DNA of 64,000 nt from Thiodiazotropha sp040507225 (GCA_040507225.1 JBEVVG010000001.1:682001-746000); one strand, 5' to 3'; positions 25,507-34,812 are shown, numbered from the stretch's first letter. Notes: generated from the sequence alone by a model not told the origin. Numbers and translations: made by a program.

Positions 25507-28059
25507 ATGCCAGGGATAACCAGGAAACAGGTTTTTGCGCTGCCCAGACCGGATTTCATCTGCAAGGGCCTCTCGGAAGAAGCACTGCTCGAATATGAAC
25601 AGGCGGTGATACGCGTATTGTTCACCGCAAGTGTAGTGATCTATTTCCTGATACACGATGTCCTGTACGCCCACACCAACATATTCAATACGGCTTTCTA
25701 CCTGGCATCGCTCTACCTGCTCTTTTCCCTCGGCGTGATTCTTTCTTTCACCGTCTACAAGAAGGAATCCCGCTTCCGTAAATCGATCACAATGCTGGGT
25801 GATCATGGAATGACCTGTCTCGCCATGTACCGGTCAGGGGAAGCAGGCGTCCCGCTATTTACCGTGATCCTGTGGATTACTGTGGGCTACGGCGCGCGCT
25901 ACGGGATGAAATATCTCTACCTGGGCATGTTCTTTTCATTGGCCGGGCTTCTGATTCTGATCAACACGAACGATTTCTGGCTTAGCCATCCGATCATCGG
26001 TTACGGAATGATTGTGACCAATATCATCATTCCCGTCTTCGTATCGAGACTGTTGACACAGCTATCCGACGCGAAAGCCAAAGCAGAGCAGGCGGATGAA
26101 GCGAAGGGGCGCTTTCTTGCCAATATGAGCCATGAAATGCGTACCCCTTTGTCCGGTATCATCGGCATCGCCAAATTGCTCTATAAGGAAAAACTGCCAC
26201 CGTCGACCCTGTCATCCATTGTGACCATTGATCATTCCGCGAATCACTTATTGCAACTGATCGATGACATATTGAATTTTTCCCGCATCGAAGCCGGCAC
26301 CCTGCATGTCAACATGGCGCCGTTCGATGTGTATGAGACGATCCACTCGGTCAGTGACAGCCTGATGCCGGTGGCCAAGGACAAGAGCCTCGGCTTCCAC
26401 GTCTTTATTTCAACGGATGTGCCCGTGAGCCTTGTGGGTGATGCCAGCCGACTCAAGCAGATTCTGATCAATCTGTGCGGCAACGCCATTAAATTCACGA
26501 AACAGGGCTATATCGAGATAAAAGTCAACGCACTTTCAGTGGATGACGATGAAGCCATACTGAGGTTCGAGATTATCGATACCGGTATTGGCATACCCAA
26601 GGATGCCTTGCCTAATATATTTGAGCGTTTCAATCAGGTGGATGATTCCATCACGCGTCAATACGGTGGCTCGGGACTGGGTACCACCATCTCCAAGGAA
26701 CTGGTGGAGCTCATGGGGGGGCATATCAATGTCCAAAGCGATGTCGGCAAGGGAAGCCGCTTCTATTTCGATATCCCCATGCAGGTGGTTGAAACGCCGG
26801 TCAGTGATGAATTCGCCAAAGTAAAATGTCTCATTTTCACCAAGAATGATTCACTCAAGAACCGGCTCGAAGGTTTTACGTCACGCTGGGGATTAACGAT
26901 CCATTCCACAGCGGATCTGCATAACCTCTGTCCTCTGTTAATCGAGAATGAAGATAAAATAAGCGGCTTGCCGATACTTCTGGTGGATCGGTTATCCGTG
27001 GAAGAGGATCTCAACGAATTCCTGAAATACGTGAGTTTTGGCGTGTCTCAGGATGTGGATACCGTGCTGATCGACTTGAAAGAGTCCTGCTCAGACTTTG
27101 AAGAGTCGGTCGCGGCCATCGTGAGTGATCTTTCAACACCAAGACAACTCTTCAACGCGCTTCATGCGGTTAACCGAAAATCTGAACTTCCCTCCGGTAT
27201 TACCAAGCTCAGTGATGCCACTAAAGCGCATTTCAAGAAACTCAACGTCCTGATTGCCGAGGATTCCCGGGTCAATCGCATGATCCTCGAAGAGATGCTG
27301 AAAGCACATGATATGAATGTCATGAGTGCTGAAGACGGCGATCAGGCACTTGATCTGTTCGAGGAGCATGTCTTCGATGTGGCAATCCTGGACATGCAAA
27401 TGCCCAATGTCGGTGGTCTGGATGTCATCAGGGAATACAATGCAGTCAATGGGCTATACAACAAGATTCCATTCATCGTCCTCACCGCCAATGTCACTAC
27501 GGATGCGAAGAAAGAGTGTGAGCGTGCGGGCGCCGCGGCTTACATGAAGAAACCTGTCGACGAACAGGAATTGCTGAAAATCATCTATCGCCACACGGGC
27601 GCGAAAGAGGAGGGGATCGACTCACCGCTGTTGGAAATCGTATCAACCGAGTCGATAGAACCCGCAAAACCGGATACCGATGAACTGGACATGCAGGTGA
27701 TCGAGAATCTCAAGCGACTGGGATCCAAGGATGGCATTTTCGAAGCCTTTATCACGAATTACCTGCAAGATCTGAAAATTTCACTGCAAGTCATCGAGCA
27801 AGCCGTCAAGGATCGTGACTTCGACCGCTATCATGACGAGGCTCATGCGGTAAAAGGCGCTTCCGCGAACATTGGCGCCCGTTCGGTTCTGGCGATCGCC
27901 AAACGAGCGAATGACGACTCGAAACAGGAATTCGATGAATTCGGACTGCAGCGCCATCAGGATCTTCTTGAATCTGCTGAGCGGACTGATGTGGCATTCA
28001 AATCAGTACTCGATGATTACGTAATGGCCCAAAGGGAGCGTGGACAACCGGAAAGGTAA
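25507..28059 (+). CDS. rpfC: RpfC-type hybrid sensor histidine kinase (DSF receptor)
   Basis: An 850-residue hybrid kinase. The N-terminus has about five membrane helices (residues 34-185). A HisKA domain with H209 in NMSHEMRTPLSG and a HATPase domain (NAIKF, DTGIGIP, GSGLGTTIS) follow. Next come a degenerate receiver-like segment (about 435-560), a true receiver domain (579-700, phosphoacceptor D629 in ILDMQMP) and a C-terminal Hpt domain with H780 in HAVKGASA. This matches Xanthomonas RpfC in order. In that system RpfC senses DSF, binds and restrains RpfF, and phosphorylates RpfG. No rpfG is in the window. The ATG at 25507 is used because the earlier ATG frame stops at once. Confidence 0.9.
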   Translation: MPGITRKQVFALPRPDFICKGLSEEALLEYEQAVIRVLFTASVVIYFLIHDVLYAHTNIFNTAFYLASLYLLFSLGVILSFTVYKKESRFRKSITMLGDHGMTCLAMYRSGEAGVPLFTVILWITVGYGARYGMKYLYLGMFFSLAGLLILINTNDFWLSHPIIGYGMIVTNIIIPVFVSRLLTQLSDAKAKAEQADEAKGRFLANMSHEMRTPLSGIIGIAKLLYKEKLPPSTLSSIVTIDHSANHLLQLIDDILNFSRIEAGTLHVNMAPFDVYETIHSVSDSLMPVAKDKSLGFHVFISTDVPVSLVGDASRLKQILINLCGNAIKFTKQGYIEIKVNALSVDDDEAILRFEIIDTGIGIPKDALPNIFERFNQVDDSITRQYGGSGLGTTISKELVELMGGHINVQSDVGKGSRFYFDIPMQVVETPVSDEFAKVKCLIFTKNDSLKNRLEGFTSRWGLTIHSTADLHNLCPLLIENEDKISGLPILLVDRLSVEEDLNEFLKYVSFGVSQDVDTVLIDLKESCSDFEESVAAIVSDLSTPRQLFNALHAVNRKSELPSGITKLSDATKAHFKKLNVLIAEDSRVNRMILEEMLKAHDMNVMSAEDGDQALDLFEEHVFDVAILDMQMPNVGGLDVIREYNAVNGLYNKIPFIVLTANVTTDAKKECERAGAAAYMKKPVDEQELLKIIYRHTGAKEEGIDSPLLEIVSTESIEPAKPDTDELDMQVIENLKRLGSKDGIFEAFITNYLQDLKISLQVIEQAVKDRDFDRYHDEAHAVKGASANIGARSVLAIAKRANDDSKQEFDEFGLQRHQDLLESAERTDVAFKSVLDDYVMAQRERGQPER

Positions 28060-28274
28060 GGTTTCCGCTACCCGTTATCCCTTTCACCCAGATACTCCGC
28101 ATCAATCCATTACCATATTGAAGATAGGTTTTTATCACCCGAACACGTCGCATTTTCATTTTTCGGGGGAAACTGGGTATACCAGGCAGGTCGATTACTT
28201 CTGATTTAATTCCAGTCTGTTCCGAAATAACCTCTTAAGTCATTGTTAATTTACATTAAATAGGCTACCCATGA

Positions 28275-28352
28275 GGAACGGGTCAATTAAAGTCAGTTCC
28301 GCCTGGGAGCGGCCCAAGATGCCGGCCTACAACGTTCATAATCTGACCCCAT
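28275..28352. repeat. Short element with imperfect terminal inverted repeats
   Basis: About 78 bases bounded by GGGTCAATTA on the left and TAATCTGACCC on the right. The right end read in reverse is GGGTCAGATTA, one base longer than the left. GGGTCA-type ends are seen flanking REP/RAYT-like or miniature elements, so this may be a solo remnant. No transposase is nearby. Confidence 0.35.
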
Positions 28353-28447
28353 ATCAATCAGGGTTGACCGATGTCACACAACGGCAACGACGTGGACACC
28401 AGGATATCGTCGCTTAGCCCGCCTCTCGCGATCCATAGCACTAATGG

Positions 28448-28482
28448 ACAAGTGGCGATATAATACAGACAAATGGCAATAT
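28448..28482 (+). promoter_or_regulatory. Candidate operator/promoter of the Xre-Res operon
   Basis: Two direct repeats, ACAAGTGGCGATAT (28448-28461) and ACAAATGGCAATAT (28469-28482), begin 21 bases apart, two helical turns. A TATAAT -10 box (28459-28464) overlaps the end of the first repeat. This is the expected layout for autorepression by an Xre antitoxin bound to its toxin. Confidence 0.6.
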
Positions 28483-28499
28483 GGAACCTAAGGCTCACT

Positions 28500-29066
28500 A
28501 TGGCATCCTCTAAAGGCAAACCTGAAGCAAAATCCACGAAGCGCTCCCCGGCTGATCGGAGAACCCCACCGGGCAGGCGTGTCGCTGCAGGGAAGTATGC
28601 ACCGCCAAGCGAGAGGAGGGTGGGTGCCGTACAACGGGGCGAATGGGTTTCTTTTGATGAGCGTGTCAGTCGTCTGTTGACAGGCCGGAACGTAAAGACT
28701 GAGCGATTAATCGGCTGTCTTCGTGAGGGCTTGGCCGTGACGAGTGTCGAGCGCGTCATGAAGGGCCTGGGGATAGAATCGACCGAATCGCTGCTCCCTA
28801 TCATCGGCATGTCGAGCAGAACCTACGCCCGGCGCAAACAATCCAATCAGGCACTCACCCCGCTGGAGTCTGATCGTCTCTATCGCCTGGCCAAGATCGA
28901 ATCGTTGGCCGAAGGTGTGCTGGGCGATAAAGAGTCCGCCAATGACTGGCTACAGAGTCCCAATCGGGCGCTAGGCGCGGCGCCTTTAGCCTTGCTCGAT
29001 ACCGAAGCCGGAACCGAACAAGTCGAGACAATCCTCACCCGCATCGAGCACGGAGTCTACAGCTAG
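28500..29066 (+). CDS. Xre/MbcA/ParS-type antitoxin of a Res system
   Basis: A 188-residue antitoxin. The first ~60 residues are basic and probably flexible. The rest resembles Xre-type antitoxins: a helical DNA-binding part and the C-terminal toxin-binding (DUF2384) segment with SRTYARRKQSNQALTPLESDRLYRLA followed by WLQSPNRALGAAPLALLDTEAGTEQV. It should neutralise the Res toxin encoded next, whose GTG overlaps this stop by one base. The start at 28500 has AAGG about 6 bases upstream; the ATG at 28473 lies inside the operator repeat and is unlikely. Confidence 0.9.
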   Translation: MASSKGKPEAKSTKRSPADRRTPPGRRVAAGKYAPPSERRVGAVQRGEWVSFDERVSRLLTGRNVKTERLIGCLREGLAVTSVERVMKGLGIESTESLLPIIGMSSRTYARRKQSNQALTPLESDRLYRLAKIESLAEGVLGDKESANDWLQSPNRALGAAPLALLDTEAGTEQVETILTRIEHGVYS

Positions 29067-29527
29067 TGCGCGTCTGGCGTTTAACCACCAGACAGCATGC
29101 GACTACAGCATTCAGCGGATTGGGCAACCGGAAAGTCGGTAGCCGTTGGGTACCGGCCGGGTATTCCGCCGTCTACACCTCGGAAAGCCTTTCGCTGGCA
29201 ACGCTTGAGACGTTGGTGCATATCGATCCCAGACATTTTAAAAATAACTTTGTGAAACTCTGGATGGAGATCCCGGAAGGAATGGAAATGGAGACCCTGC
29301 AGGTCGAATTCCTACCCAAGGATTGGCGTGAGGCCTATGAAGATCACCGACTACAAGCGATCGGGCAAGATTGGATTGAACGGGCCGAGAATGCGCTGTT
29401 GGTGGTGCCGTCCGACGTCGTTCCGGAAGAAAATAATATAATCATCAATCCACTTCATCCAGATTTTACGGACATTCTAGTGGGACCGCCGGAGTTATTC
29501 GCCTTCGATGGTCGACTTATGACCTGA
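29066..29527 (+). CDS. RES-domain toxin
   Basis: A 153-residue RES-family toxin. Members degrade NAD+ when free from the antitoxin. The N-terminal MRVWRLTTRQHATTAFSG, the arginine in GSRWVPAG (R27), the tyrosine in AVYTSES (Y37) and glutamate in LATLETLVH (E48) cover the conserved active-site positions. The usual GGRW is GSRW here. The GTG start at 29066 overlaps the antitoxin stop by one base, so translation is coupled. With the Xre gene this forms a complete two-gene module. Confidence 0.92.
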   Translation: MRVWRLTTRQHATTAFSGLGNRKVGSRWVPAGYSAVYTSESLSLATLETLVHIDPRHFKNNFVKLWMEIPEGMEMETLQVEFLPKDWREAYEDHRLQAIGQDWIERAENALLVVPSDVVPEENNIIINPLHPDFTDILVGPPELFAFDGRLMT

Positions 29528-29896
29528 TTCTGCTGTCGTTAATTGATATTGATATCCGAGTTGTGAGTCCATCCATCAGCATTACACCAGAGGAGACATA
29601 GAGACCGGACTCGTGACAGCCCCTAATATGCCCATAATGTATATTATGTTAAATAATACCCACGTCTCTTTATACCTGGCGTTACTACAGGCTTCCAAGA
29701 CACCAGCGATTATACGTCCGACTGCAATACGGAGCGCTGCGTTTTCGCAACATCAATGGCGACCATACACAATCAGTCAAGCGGAGTTGTGGTTCGGTTG
29801 GATATTTTGGTCTGGGCTGATGAAAGTAACGCGAATTAGCCTAGCCTGTCAGTAATTCACATCGATTGTTCAGAACGCGATGCGCGCGGAGGCGTC
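29528..29896. other. Intergenic region
   Basis: 369 bases with no supported gene. Apart from the ribosome binding site for the TAXI gene at its right end, I see no clear structure in it. Confidence 0.55.
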
Positions 29897-30850
29897 ATGA
29901 AATCATTGTTAACGATAATTATGCTCCTGATGTTGGTGTCCTGCGGCCTGGCTGTTGCGGGCGATTCCACACGCCTCAACTGGGCCACGGCTACCAAAGG
30001 TGGCGGATTCCAGCTCTACGGACAGCATTTAGCGGATGTGATCAATGCCACGGATACAAGCATCGAGGTGGAGGTGCTTGCCACACGGGGTAGTCGGCAA
30101 AACCTCAAATTGCTGGAGGCCGGCGAGGTGGACGTGGGTCAAGTCGAAGGGAATGCCGCGCGCATCGCGCTGGACGGCATTGACCGCCCTGCGGTTGATC
30201 TCAAGGTGTTGTCGGTGATGTACCCCAATCCGGGTATGTTTGTGGTGCGTGGTGATTCCAAATACCGGAATATCGACGACCTGAAGGGTCAGCCGATTGC
30301 CTTTGGCACCCAGGCATCCGGATTGCGCATATTGGCGAACGATGTGCTCGATGGCCTCGGCCTGAAACCGAACCAGGATTTTCAGCAGATTATCCTGAGC
30401 AAGGCTGCGGATGGCCCAAGACTGGTGATCGAGGGTGAGGCTGAAGCCCTGTGGGGCGCGGGTATCGGCTGGCCCGGTTTCGTCAAGGTGGCCAGCGGTC
30501 CGGCAGGTGGCCGGTTCATCGCGCCTTCGGCGGAACAGGTCAAACTGATTCTGGGTAAACACCCCCACCTACAGGAGATGACCGTGCCCGCTGGCACCTA
30601 CCCCGGCCAGGACCAGGACATCCACTCGGTTGGCCTGTGGTCGCTGATACTGGTCAAGCCTGACCTCGATGAGAGTCTGGTTTACCGCTTGGCGCGTGCC
30701 ATTCATCGCAGTCATGAGGCCTTGGTCAGCCGCTTGGCCCAGGGTCGATACACTCAGCCAGCGAACACAGTGGCTTATGTACCCCTGCATCGCTTGCACC
30801 CGGGTGCGGCCCGTTACTACCGGGAGATCGGTTTGCTACCCGCGTTGTAA
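29897..30850 (+). CDS. TAXI-family TRAP transporter solute-binding protein
   Basis: A 317-residue exported binding protein of the TAXI family: NWATATKGGGFQLYGQHLA at the start of the mature part, GEVDVGQVEGNAA, IAFGTQASG and PAGTYPGQ. The N-terminus has a hydrophobic signal (about 22 residues). L-V-S-C ending at C16 also matches a lipobox, so it may be a lipoprotein, or be cut after AVA. GGAGG lies just upstream of the ATG. No TRAP membrane subunit is next to it, so it is an orphan here, perhaps serving a permease encoded elsewhere or a sensor. The ligand is unknown. Confidence 0.88.
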   Translation: MKSLLTIIMLLMLVSCGLAVAGDSTRLNWATATKGGGFQLYGQHLADVINATDTSIEVEVLATRGSRQNLKLLEAGEVDVGQVEGNAARIALDGIDRPAVDLKVLSVMYPNPGMFVVRGDSKYRNIDDLKGQPIAFGTQASGLRILANDVLDGLGLKPNQDFQQIILSKAADGPRLVIEGEAEALWGAGIGWPGFVKVASGPAGGRFIAPSAEQVKLILGKHPHLQEMTVPAGTYPGQDQDIHSVGLWSLILVKPDLDESLVYRLARAIHRSHEALVSRLAQGRYTQPANTVAYVPLHRLHPGAARYYREIGLLPAL

Positions 30851-30955
30851 CGCATGGAAATGCTCATCCCGCTCGACAATCATGACAGCGGATGCAGCGC
30901 TCCGTTGTCGCCTGAAAGCTGAATTGAGTCGGAGTGTCTGGCCGTACCGCGTGGG

Positions 30956-31588
30956 TCACTGACCTGATTTGCTCCAGCCGAAGACCTTTGCCGTACCTGC
31001 GCCACAAGCGATGACGGTGCGCATCGCCGAATCGATTTTCACCTCCGGGCACAGGGTCACCTGTGACTCATGCACATGATAGATGTTGCCGCTGGTTGGA
31101 TTCGGTCCGGTGGGCATGAATATGGTGACGATGCCATTTTCACCCTGATCGGTGACCAGGGCCGTGACCTCGGTGGGACTGTCGAGTCCGAAGATCTTTA
31201 CGCGGGCGACTTTGCCATTCGAGAATGGCGAGTTTTCCTTGTCCCCGAATATCTGCACGATCACCTCTTTGATCATCCGGTAGCCCGGTGCGAGCTGTTG
31301 TAACCAAGTGTCGAAGATTCTGTGCAGATAAAGACCGACGCTGGTCTTGACCGCGAGTCCCACCAGAAAGCAGGCAAGCACGATGATTGCCACAACGATC
31401 AGATCAGCGACGATTTCCGGTACCCCATAGACCGCCATGGCCTCGTCGGTGAGTGGCTGAATCGCATCAGTGACCAGTTTGAATATCCATCGAAACACCA
31501 ACACGAGAATGGCGACCGGCAGGATCACTACCAGCCCACCGATGAGCGAGGTCTTGAACATGGCCTTTATTCGGTCTGACAGGTTCAT
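30956..31588 (-). CDS. DUF502 family inner-membrane protein
   Basis: A 210-residue DUF502 protein. It has two N-terminal membrane helices (residues about 14-38 and 60-85), the family segment LAPGYRMIKEVIVQIFGDKENSPF and a soluble domain with VALVTDQGENGIVTIFMPTGPNPTSGNIYHV. The role is not established; plant and bacterial members are linked to membrane trafficking or envelope stability only loosely. It stands 298 bases downstream of pyruvate kinase on the same strand. Confidence 0.9.
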   Translation of the reverse strand: MNLSDRIKAMFKTSLIGGLVVILPVAILVLVFRWIFKLVTDAIQPLTDEAMAVYGVPEIVADLIVVAIIVLACFLVGLAVKTSVGLYLHRIFDTWLQQLAPGYRMIKEVIVQIFGDKENSPFSNGKVARVKIFGLDSPTEVTALVTDQGENGIVTIFMPTGPNPTSGNIYHVHESQVTLCPEVKIDSAMRTVIACGAGTAKVFGWSKSGQ

Positions 31589-31656
31589 GGACGGATACTC
31601 CTGCGCAAATGGGATTTACGGTGACATACAATGCCAGGATTCATGGACGGAAACTT

Positions 31657-31679
31657 ACTCCGGTTGTGAGAACCGGAGT
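31657..31679 (-). terminator. Possible hairpin terminator downstream of pyruvate kinase
   Basis: A perfect 9-base inverted repeat (ACTCCGGTT/AACCGGAGT) with a 5-base loop lies about 210 bases after the pyruvate kinase stop. On the plus strand it is followed by ATTTTGT; on the minus strand only a weak T-run follows, so a terminator role is uncertain. Confidence 0.4.
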
Positions 31680-31886
31680 ATTTTGTATCAAATTGGGATC
31701 GTCGCAGCTACGAATTAACCGGAATGCCGGTCATTTAGGCGCATCACAGACCGGGTGTGCCGGGGCGTGGAAGGTAATAAGCCCCCTCGCCTGCCTGCGG
31801 ATCGCCCATGGACTGCGCTTCAATGGGCCGAATGGTTCACAGGCGCCGTCAATGATCACGAACGGGTGAACCTTCCGACGTAACCG

Positions 31887-33317
31887 CTACACGATCCGAC
31901 AGGACGAAAGCTCGGCGATCTGCAGGTTGTAACTGGCGCCGGGATTGTCCGGTGAAGGACCCTGGGTAAGAATCACCCGACCGTTATCGTAACCCTGTTC
32001 GTGCAGCCAACTGCAGGTGAAGGGCCCCCAGTCCTGCAGATCCTTTTCCACCTTGACCGGCTGAACGCCGTAGGAAAACTGCAGAGCCTGACAGACCGCT
32101 TCATCGGTACTGAAGGCGCTGATCCAGGTCGGCAGGCGGTAACGGGTGATATTGCGTGCCGTGGCCCCCGAACGGGTGGGTACCACCACCGCGACCGGAT
32201 CCAGTTTCATCACCGCCTGCTGTACGCAATGAGCGATCAGGTCCGTGGGTTGAACGCCCCCATTGCGGCGCATGCGTTGTTCGCGCAACGGCATGTTTCG
32301 GCTGGGCTCGGTATCCGCGGCGATCTGGGCCAGCATCTCCACCGCTTCCACCGGATATCGGCCCACCGCGGATTCTGCGGACAGCATGACCGCATCGGTA
32401 CCGTCGAGAATCGCATTGGCCACATCTGTGGCCTCCGCCCGGGTGGGTCTGCGATGCGCCGTCATGGACTCGAGCATCTGGGTGGCCGTGATCACCGGTT
32501 TGCCCAGTTGGTTGGACTTCTCCATCACCTGTTTCTGCACCACCGCCATACGGGAGATGGGAATCTCCACGCCCAGGTCCCCTCGGGCGACCATGATGCC
32601 ATCAGCCACCTCCAGGATGGCGTCGAGATTTTTCAAGGCCTCCAGGCGTTCGATTTTCGCAATCACGAATGGTCTGCGCCCTGCTTTGTCCGCGGCCGCC
32701 AACAGATCCTCGATGTCTTTGCCATCGGCGACGAAGGACTGACTGACCGCATCGACGCCGGCCTGCAATGCAAATTCGAGGCACTCCCGGTCGTGTTGGG
32801 TGAAGGCGCCGAACCCCAGGTCGATCCCGGGCAGGTTGAGGCCCTTGCGTGAGGAGAGTTCACCACCGGCGCGCACTTCACAGATCACCTCGGACCCCTC
32901 GATGGCCTTGACCTGCAGCGAGATCAGTCCGTCGTTGAGAAACAGCTTGTCGTCTACCGAAAGAATCCCGGGTAACTGCTTGAGGCTGACGGAAACGCGC
33001 TGCGCATCACCCGGAATCTCCTCGGTCGTCAGGACCAGCCGGTCGCCGATCTGCAGTTCCACCGGTCCCCCGGGCATCTCACCGATGCGCATCTTGGGCC
33101 CGGGCAGGTCTGCCATGATCGCCAGTCGCCGGCCGGTTTTCTCAGCCGCCCGGCGTAATTTCGAGATGTTTTCCTGATGGGTGGCAAAATCCCCGTGGGA
33201 GAAGTTCAACCGGGCAATATTCATCCCTGACAGCAACAGCTTTTGCATGACCTGTTCGGAATCGGAGGCGGGACCGATGGTACCAATGATCTTGACCTTG
33301 TTCGTGGGATGAATCAC
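31887..33317 (-). CDS. pyk: Pyruvate kinase
   Basis: A 476-residue pyruvate kinase, making pyruvate and ATP from phosphoenolpyruvate and ADP. It has the N-terminal KIIGTIGPASDS, NIARLNFSHGD and ADLPGPKMRIGE, and the catalytic lysine motif VIAKIERLEALKNL. The metal and substrate motif MVARGDLGVEIP and TATQMLESM follow, then a C-terminal regulatory domain with VVVPTRSGATARNITRYR. Length is normal. The gene faces away from the binding protein at 33653. Monocistronic in appearance. Confidence 0.96.
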   Translation of the reverse strand: MIHPTNKVKIIGTIGPASDSEQVMQKLLLSGMNIARLNFSHGDFATHQENISKLRRAAEKTGRRLAIMADLPGPKMRIGEMPGGPVELQIGDRLVLTTEEIPGDAQRVSVSLKQLPGILSVDDKLFLNDGLISLQVKAIEGSEVICEVRAGGELSSRKGLNLPGIDLGFGAFTQHDRECLEFALQAGVDAVSQSFVADGKDIEDLLAAADKAGRRPFVIAKIERLEALKNLDAILEVADGIMVARGDLGVEIPISRMAVVQKQVMEKSNQLGKPVITATQMLESMTAHRRPTRAEATDVANAILDGTDAVMLSAESAVGRYPVEAVEMLAQIAADTEPSRNMPLREQRMRRNGGVQPTDLIAHCVQQAVMKLDPVAVVVPTRSGATARNITRYRLPTWISAFSTDEAVCQALQFSYGVQPVKVEKDLQDWGPFTCSWLHEQGYDNGRVILTQGPSPDNPGASYNLQIAELSSCRIV

Positions 33318-33652
33318 TACCGTGCACTCTTTGTGTTGAAACTCTGCCTATATTAAGGCCGTTTGATGAAGGTTTTGTTATGAGATTTTGTGGGGTCAAT
33401 CGGATCTGTTGCCCGGGTATTGTCCCTGACTGAATCAGGGTATACTCAGAGACGCCCGATACCCGCCATCTGGCCCGTTCAGAGGTTGCGGTCCGAACTT
33501 GATCTGGCAGTCCGGTAGTCGGGTCATTCTCTTGATGATCGGTCTCATGTCAGCTGATGCTGAACTTCCCGATCGACGCCCCAATCCAGGTTGCAGAACC
33601 GCTCAAAATGGTTTTTGATAACAGTGTTTATTAACCCACTGTGAGACCCAGC
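33318..33652. promoter_or_regulatory. Divergent promoter region of pyk and the binding-protein gene
   Basis: 335 bases between divergent genes. Both promoters should lie here, but no -10/-35 pair or operator could be assigned with confidence. Confidence 0.4.
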
Positions 33653-34456
33653 ATGCCCGAACGCCTGCGCAACGCCATCCTGACATTCGTATCGCTGCTC
33701 CTGCTGATTTCCCTGGATGCCCAGGCGGACGGACTGGATCAGATCCTGAAAAAAGGCACTTTGCGGGTGGGTGTATCCCTGTTCACGCCCTGGACCATTC
33801 AGGACAAGGCCGGAGCACTCAGCGGATATGAAATCGACGTAACGGGCAAACTGGCACAGGATATGGGCGTAAAACCCGAATACCACGTCTATGTCTGGGA
33901 AGACATCATTCCCGCCTTGATGCGCGGCGAGATCGACATCATTGCCGGGGGTATGGCCATCACACCGGCGCGCGCCCTGAAGGTGAACTTTTCTTCCGGC
34001 TATGCGGATTCCGGTATATCGCTCATTACGAACACCAAAAAAACACAGGATATCAATGACTTTTCGGGACTTAATAAAAAAGAAATCAACATTGCGGTAG
34101 TTTCCAGAACGGCCTCCGAGGAGTTGTCCGGACAATTGTTCGATCAGAGTACCGTCAGAGCATTTGAATCGGCGGACGAGGCCAAGGCCGCGATTCTGAG
34201 TGGCGACGTGCACGCCTGGCTGGCCTCGAGTCCACAACCCGAGTTTCTCCTGCTGCAACACCCCGAAATGGTGGATATGCCGTTATCCAAGCCACTCATG
34301 TCCTACAAGGCGGGTTTTGCCGTGCAAAAGGGCGAGCAGGAACTGCTGAATTTCCTGAATGCCTGGGTGACCGCAAGGCAGGCAGACAAATGGCTGGACG
34401 CCACCCATAAGCACTGGTTCAACTCCCTGGATTGGGCCAAGGATTCACTCAAATGA
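33653..34456 (+). CDS. Periplasmic amino-acid-type solute-binding protein (SBP_bac_3)
   Basis: A 267-residue exported protein with a signal peptide (hydrophobic run to about residue 22) and a type 3 solute-binding fold: LRVGVSLFTPWTIQD, LSGYEIDVTGKLAQDMG, EIDIIAGGMAITPARALKVNFS and a DVHAWLASSP hinge strand. No ABC permease or ATPase is beside it, so it may be an orphan binding protein or act with a sensor. The ATG at 33653 is preferred over a GTG at 33641. The next gene overlaps its stop by four bases. Confidence 0.88.
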   Translation: MPERLRNAILTFVSLLLLISLDAQADGLDQILKKGTLRVGVSLFTPWTIQDKAGALSGYEIDVTGKLAQDMGVKPEYHVYVWEDIIPALMRGEIDIIAGGMAITPARALKVNFSSGYADSGISLITNTKKTQDINDFSGLNKKEINIAVVSRTASEELSGQLFDQSTVRAFESADEAKAAILSGDVHAWLASSPQPEFLLLQHPEMVDMPLSKPLMSYKAGFAVQKGEQELLNFLNAWVTARQADKWLDATHKHWFNSLDWAKDSLK

Positions 34457-34812
34457 ATTCTCTCGTCGACACAACCAACCGGTTCTCTCGGGGATGGCAG
34501 TGGGTATCCGGGATCATGCTTGTGTTTTTGACCCTGGTTGTCTTCGCGCAGGGCGTCGACCCTGAGAAATTCTCACTCGACGATCTGGAAATGCGGCACA
34601 CGGATGAACTGAGGAACAGCGCCGGCGCATGGCGGGAATCGCCGACCAGCCCGGATGGCTGGCGGAGTCAGACCCAGGAAGAACCGGCCAGTCGAATCAG
34701 TTTCGGTTATGACTCGGGTTACGACGAACTGAGAGCCCGAAACTCGCGGCCCCAGATCAATCAGAGCCCGAGTCAAATCAAACCCAGTACCCTGTTTCGC
34801 GTACAGTGGTAG
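34453..34812 (+). CDS. Small hypothetical protein with one N-terminal membrane segment
   Basis: A 119-residue protein whose ATG overlaps the stop of the binding-protein gene (ATGA), indicating coupled translation. Residues about 16-34 are hydrophobic and may be a signal peptide or anchor. The remainder is polar, low in complexity and rich in Ser, Arg, Glu and Gln. I do not recognise the family. Its placement suggests it assists the binding protein or is an envelope-linked accessory. Confidence 0.6.
   Translation: MNSLVDTTNRFSRGWQWVSGIMLVFLTLVVFAQGVDPEKFSLDDLEMRHTDELRNSAGAWRESPTSPDGWRSQTQEEPASRISFGYDSGYDELRARNSRPQINQSPSQIKPSTLFRVQW

Larger units (their letters stand above)
28060..28499. other. 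Intergenic region before the toxin-antitoxin pair
   Basis: 440 bases without a credible gene. It contains a short segment with imperfect inverted ends (28275-28352) and, close to the antitoxin start, a direct-repeat operator candidate (28448-28482). Confidence 0.6.

Noticed and set aside
28358..28810. Minus-strand frame of 150 codons over the operator and antitoxin
   Set aside because: Overlaps the Xre antitoxin gene and its control region; low-complexity shadow sequence.
29613..29855. 80-codon plus-strand frame before the TAXI gene
   Set aside because: GTG start and weak context; no recognisable domain.
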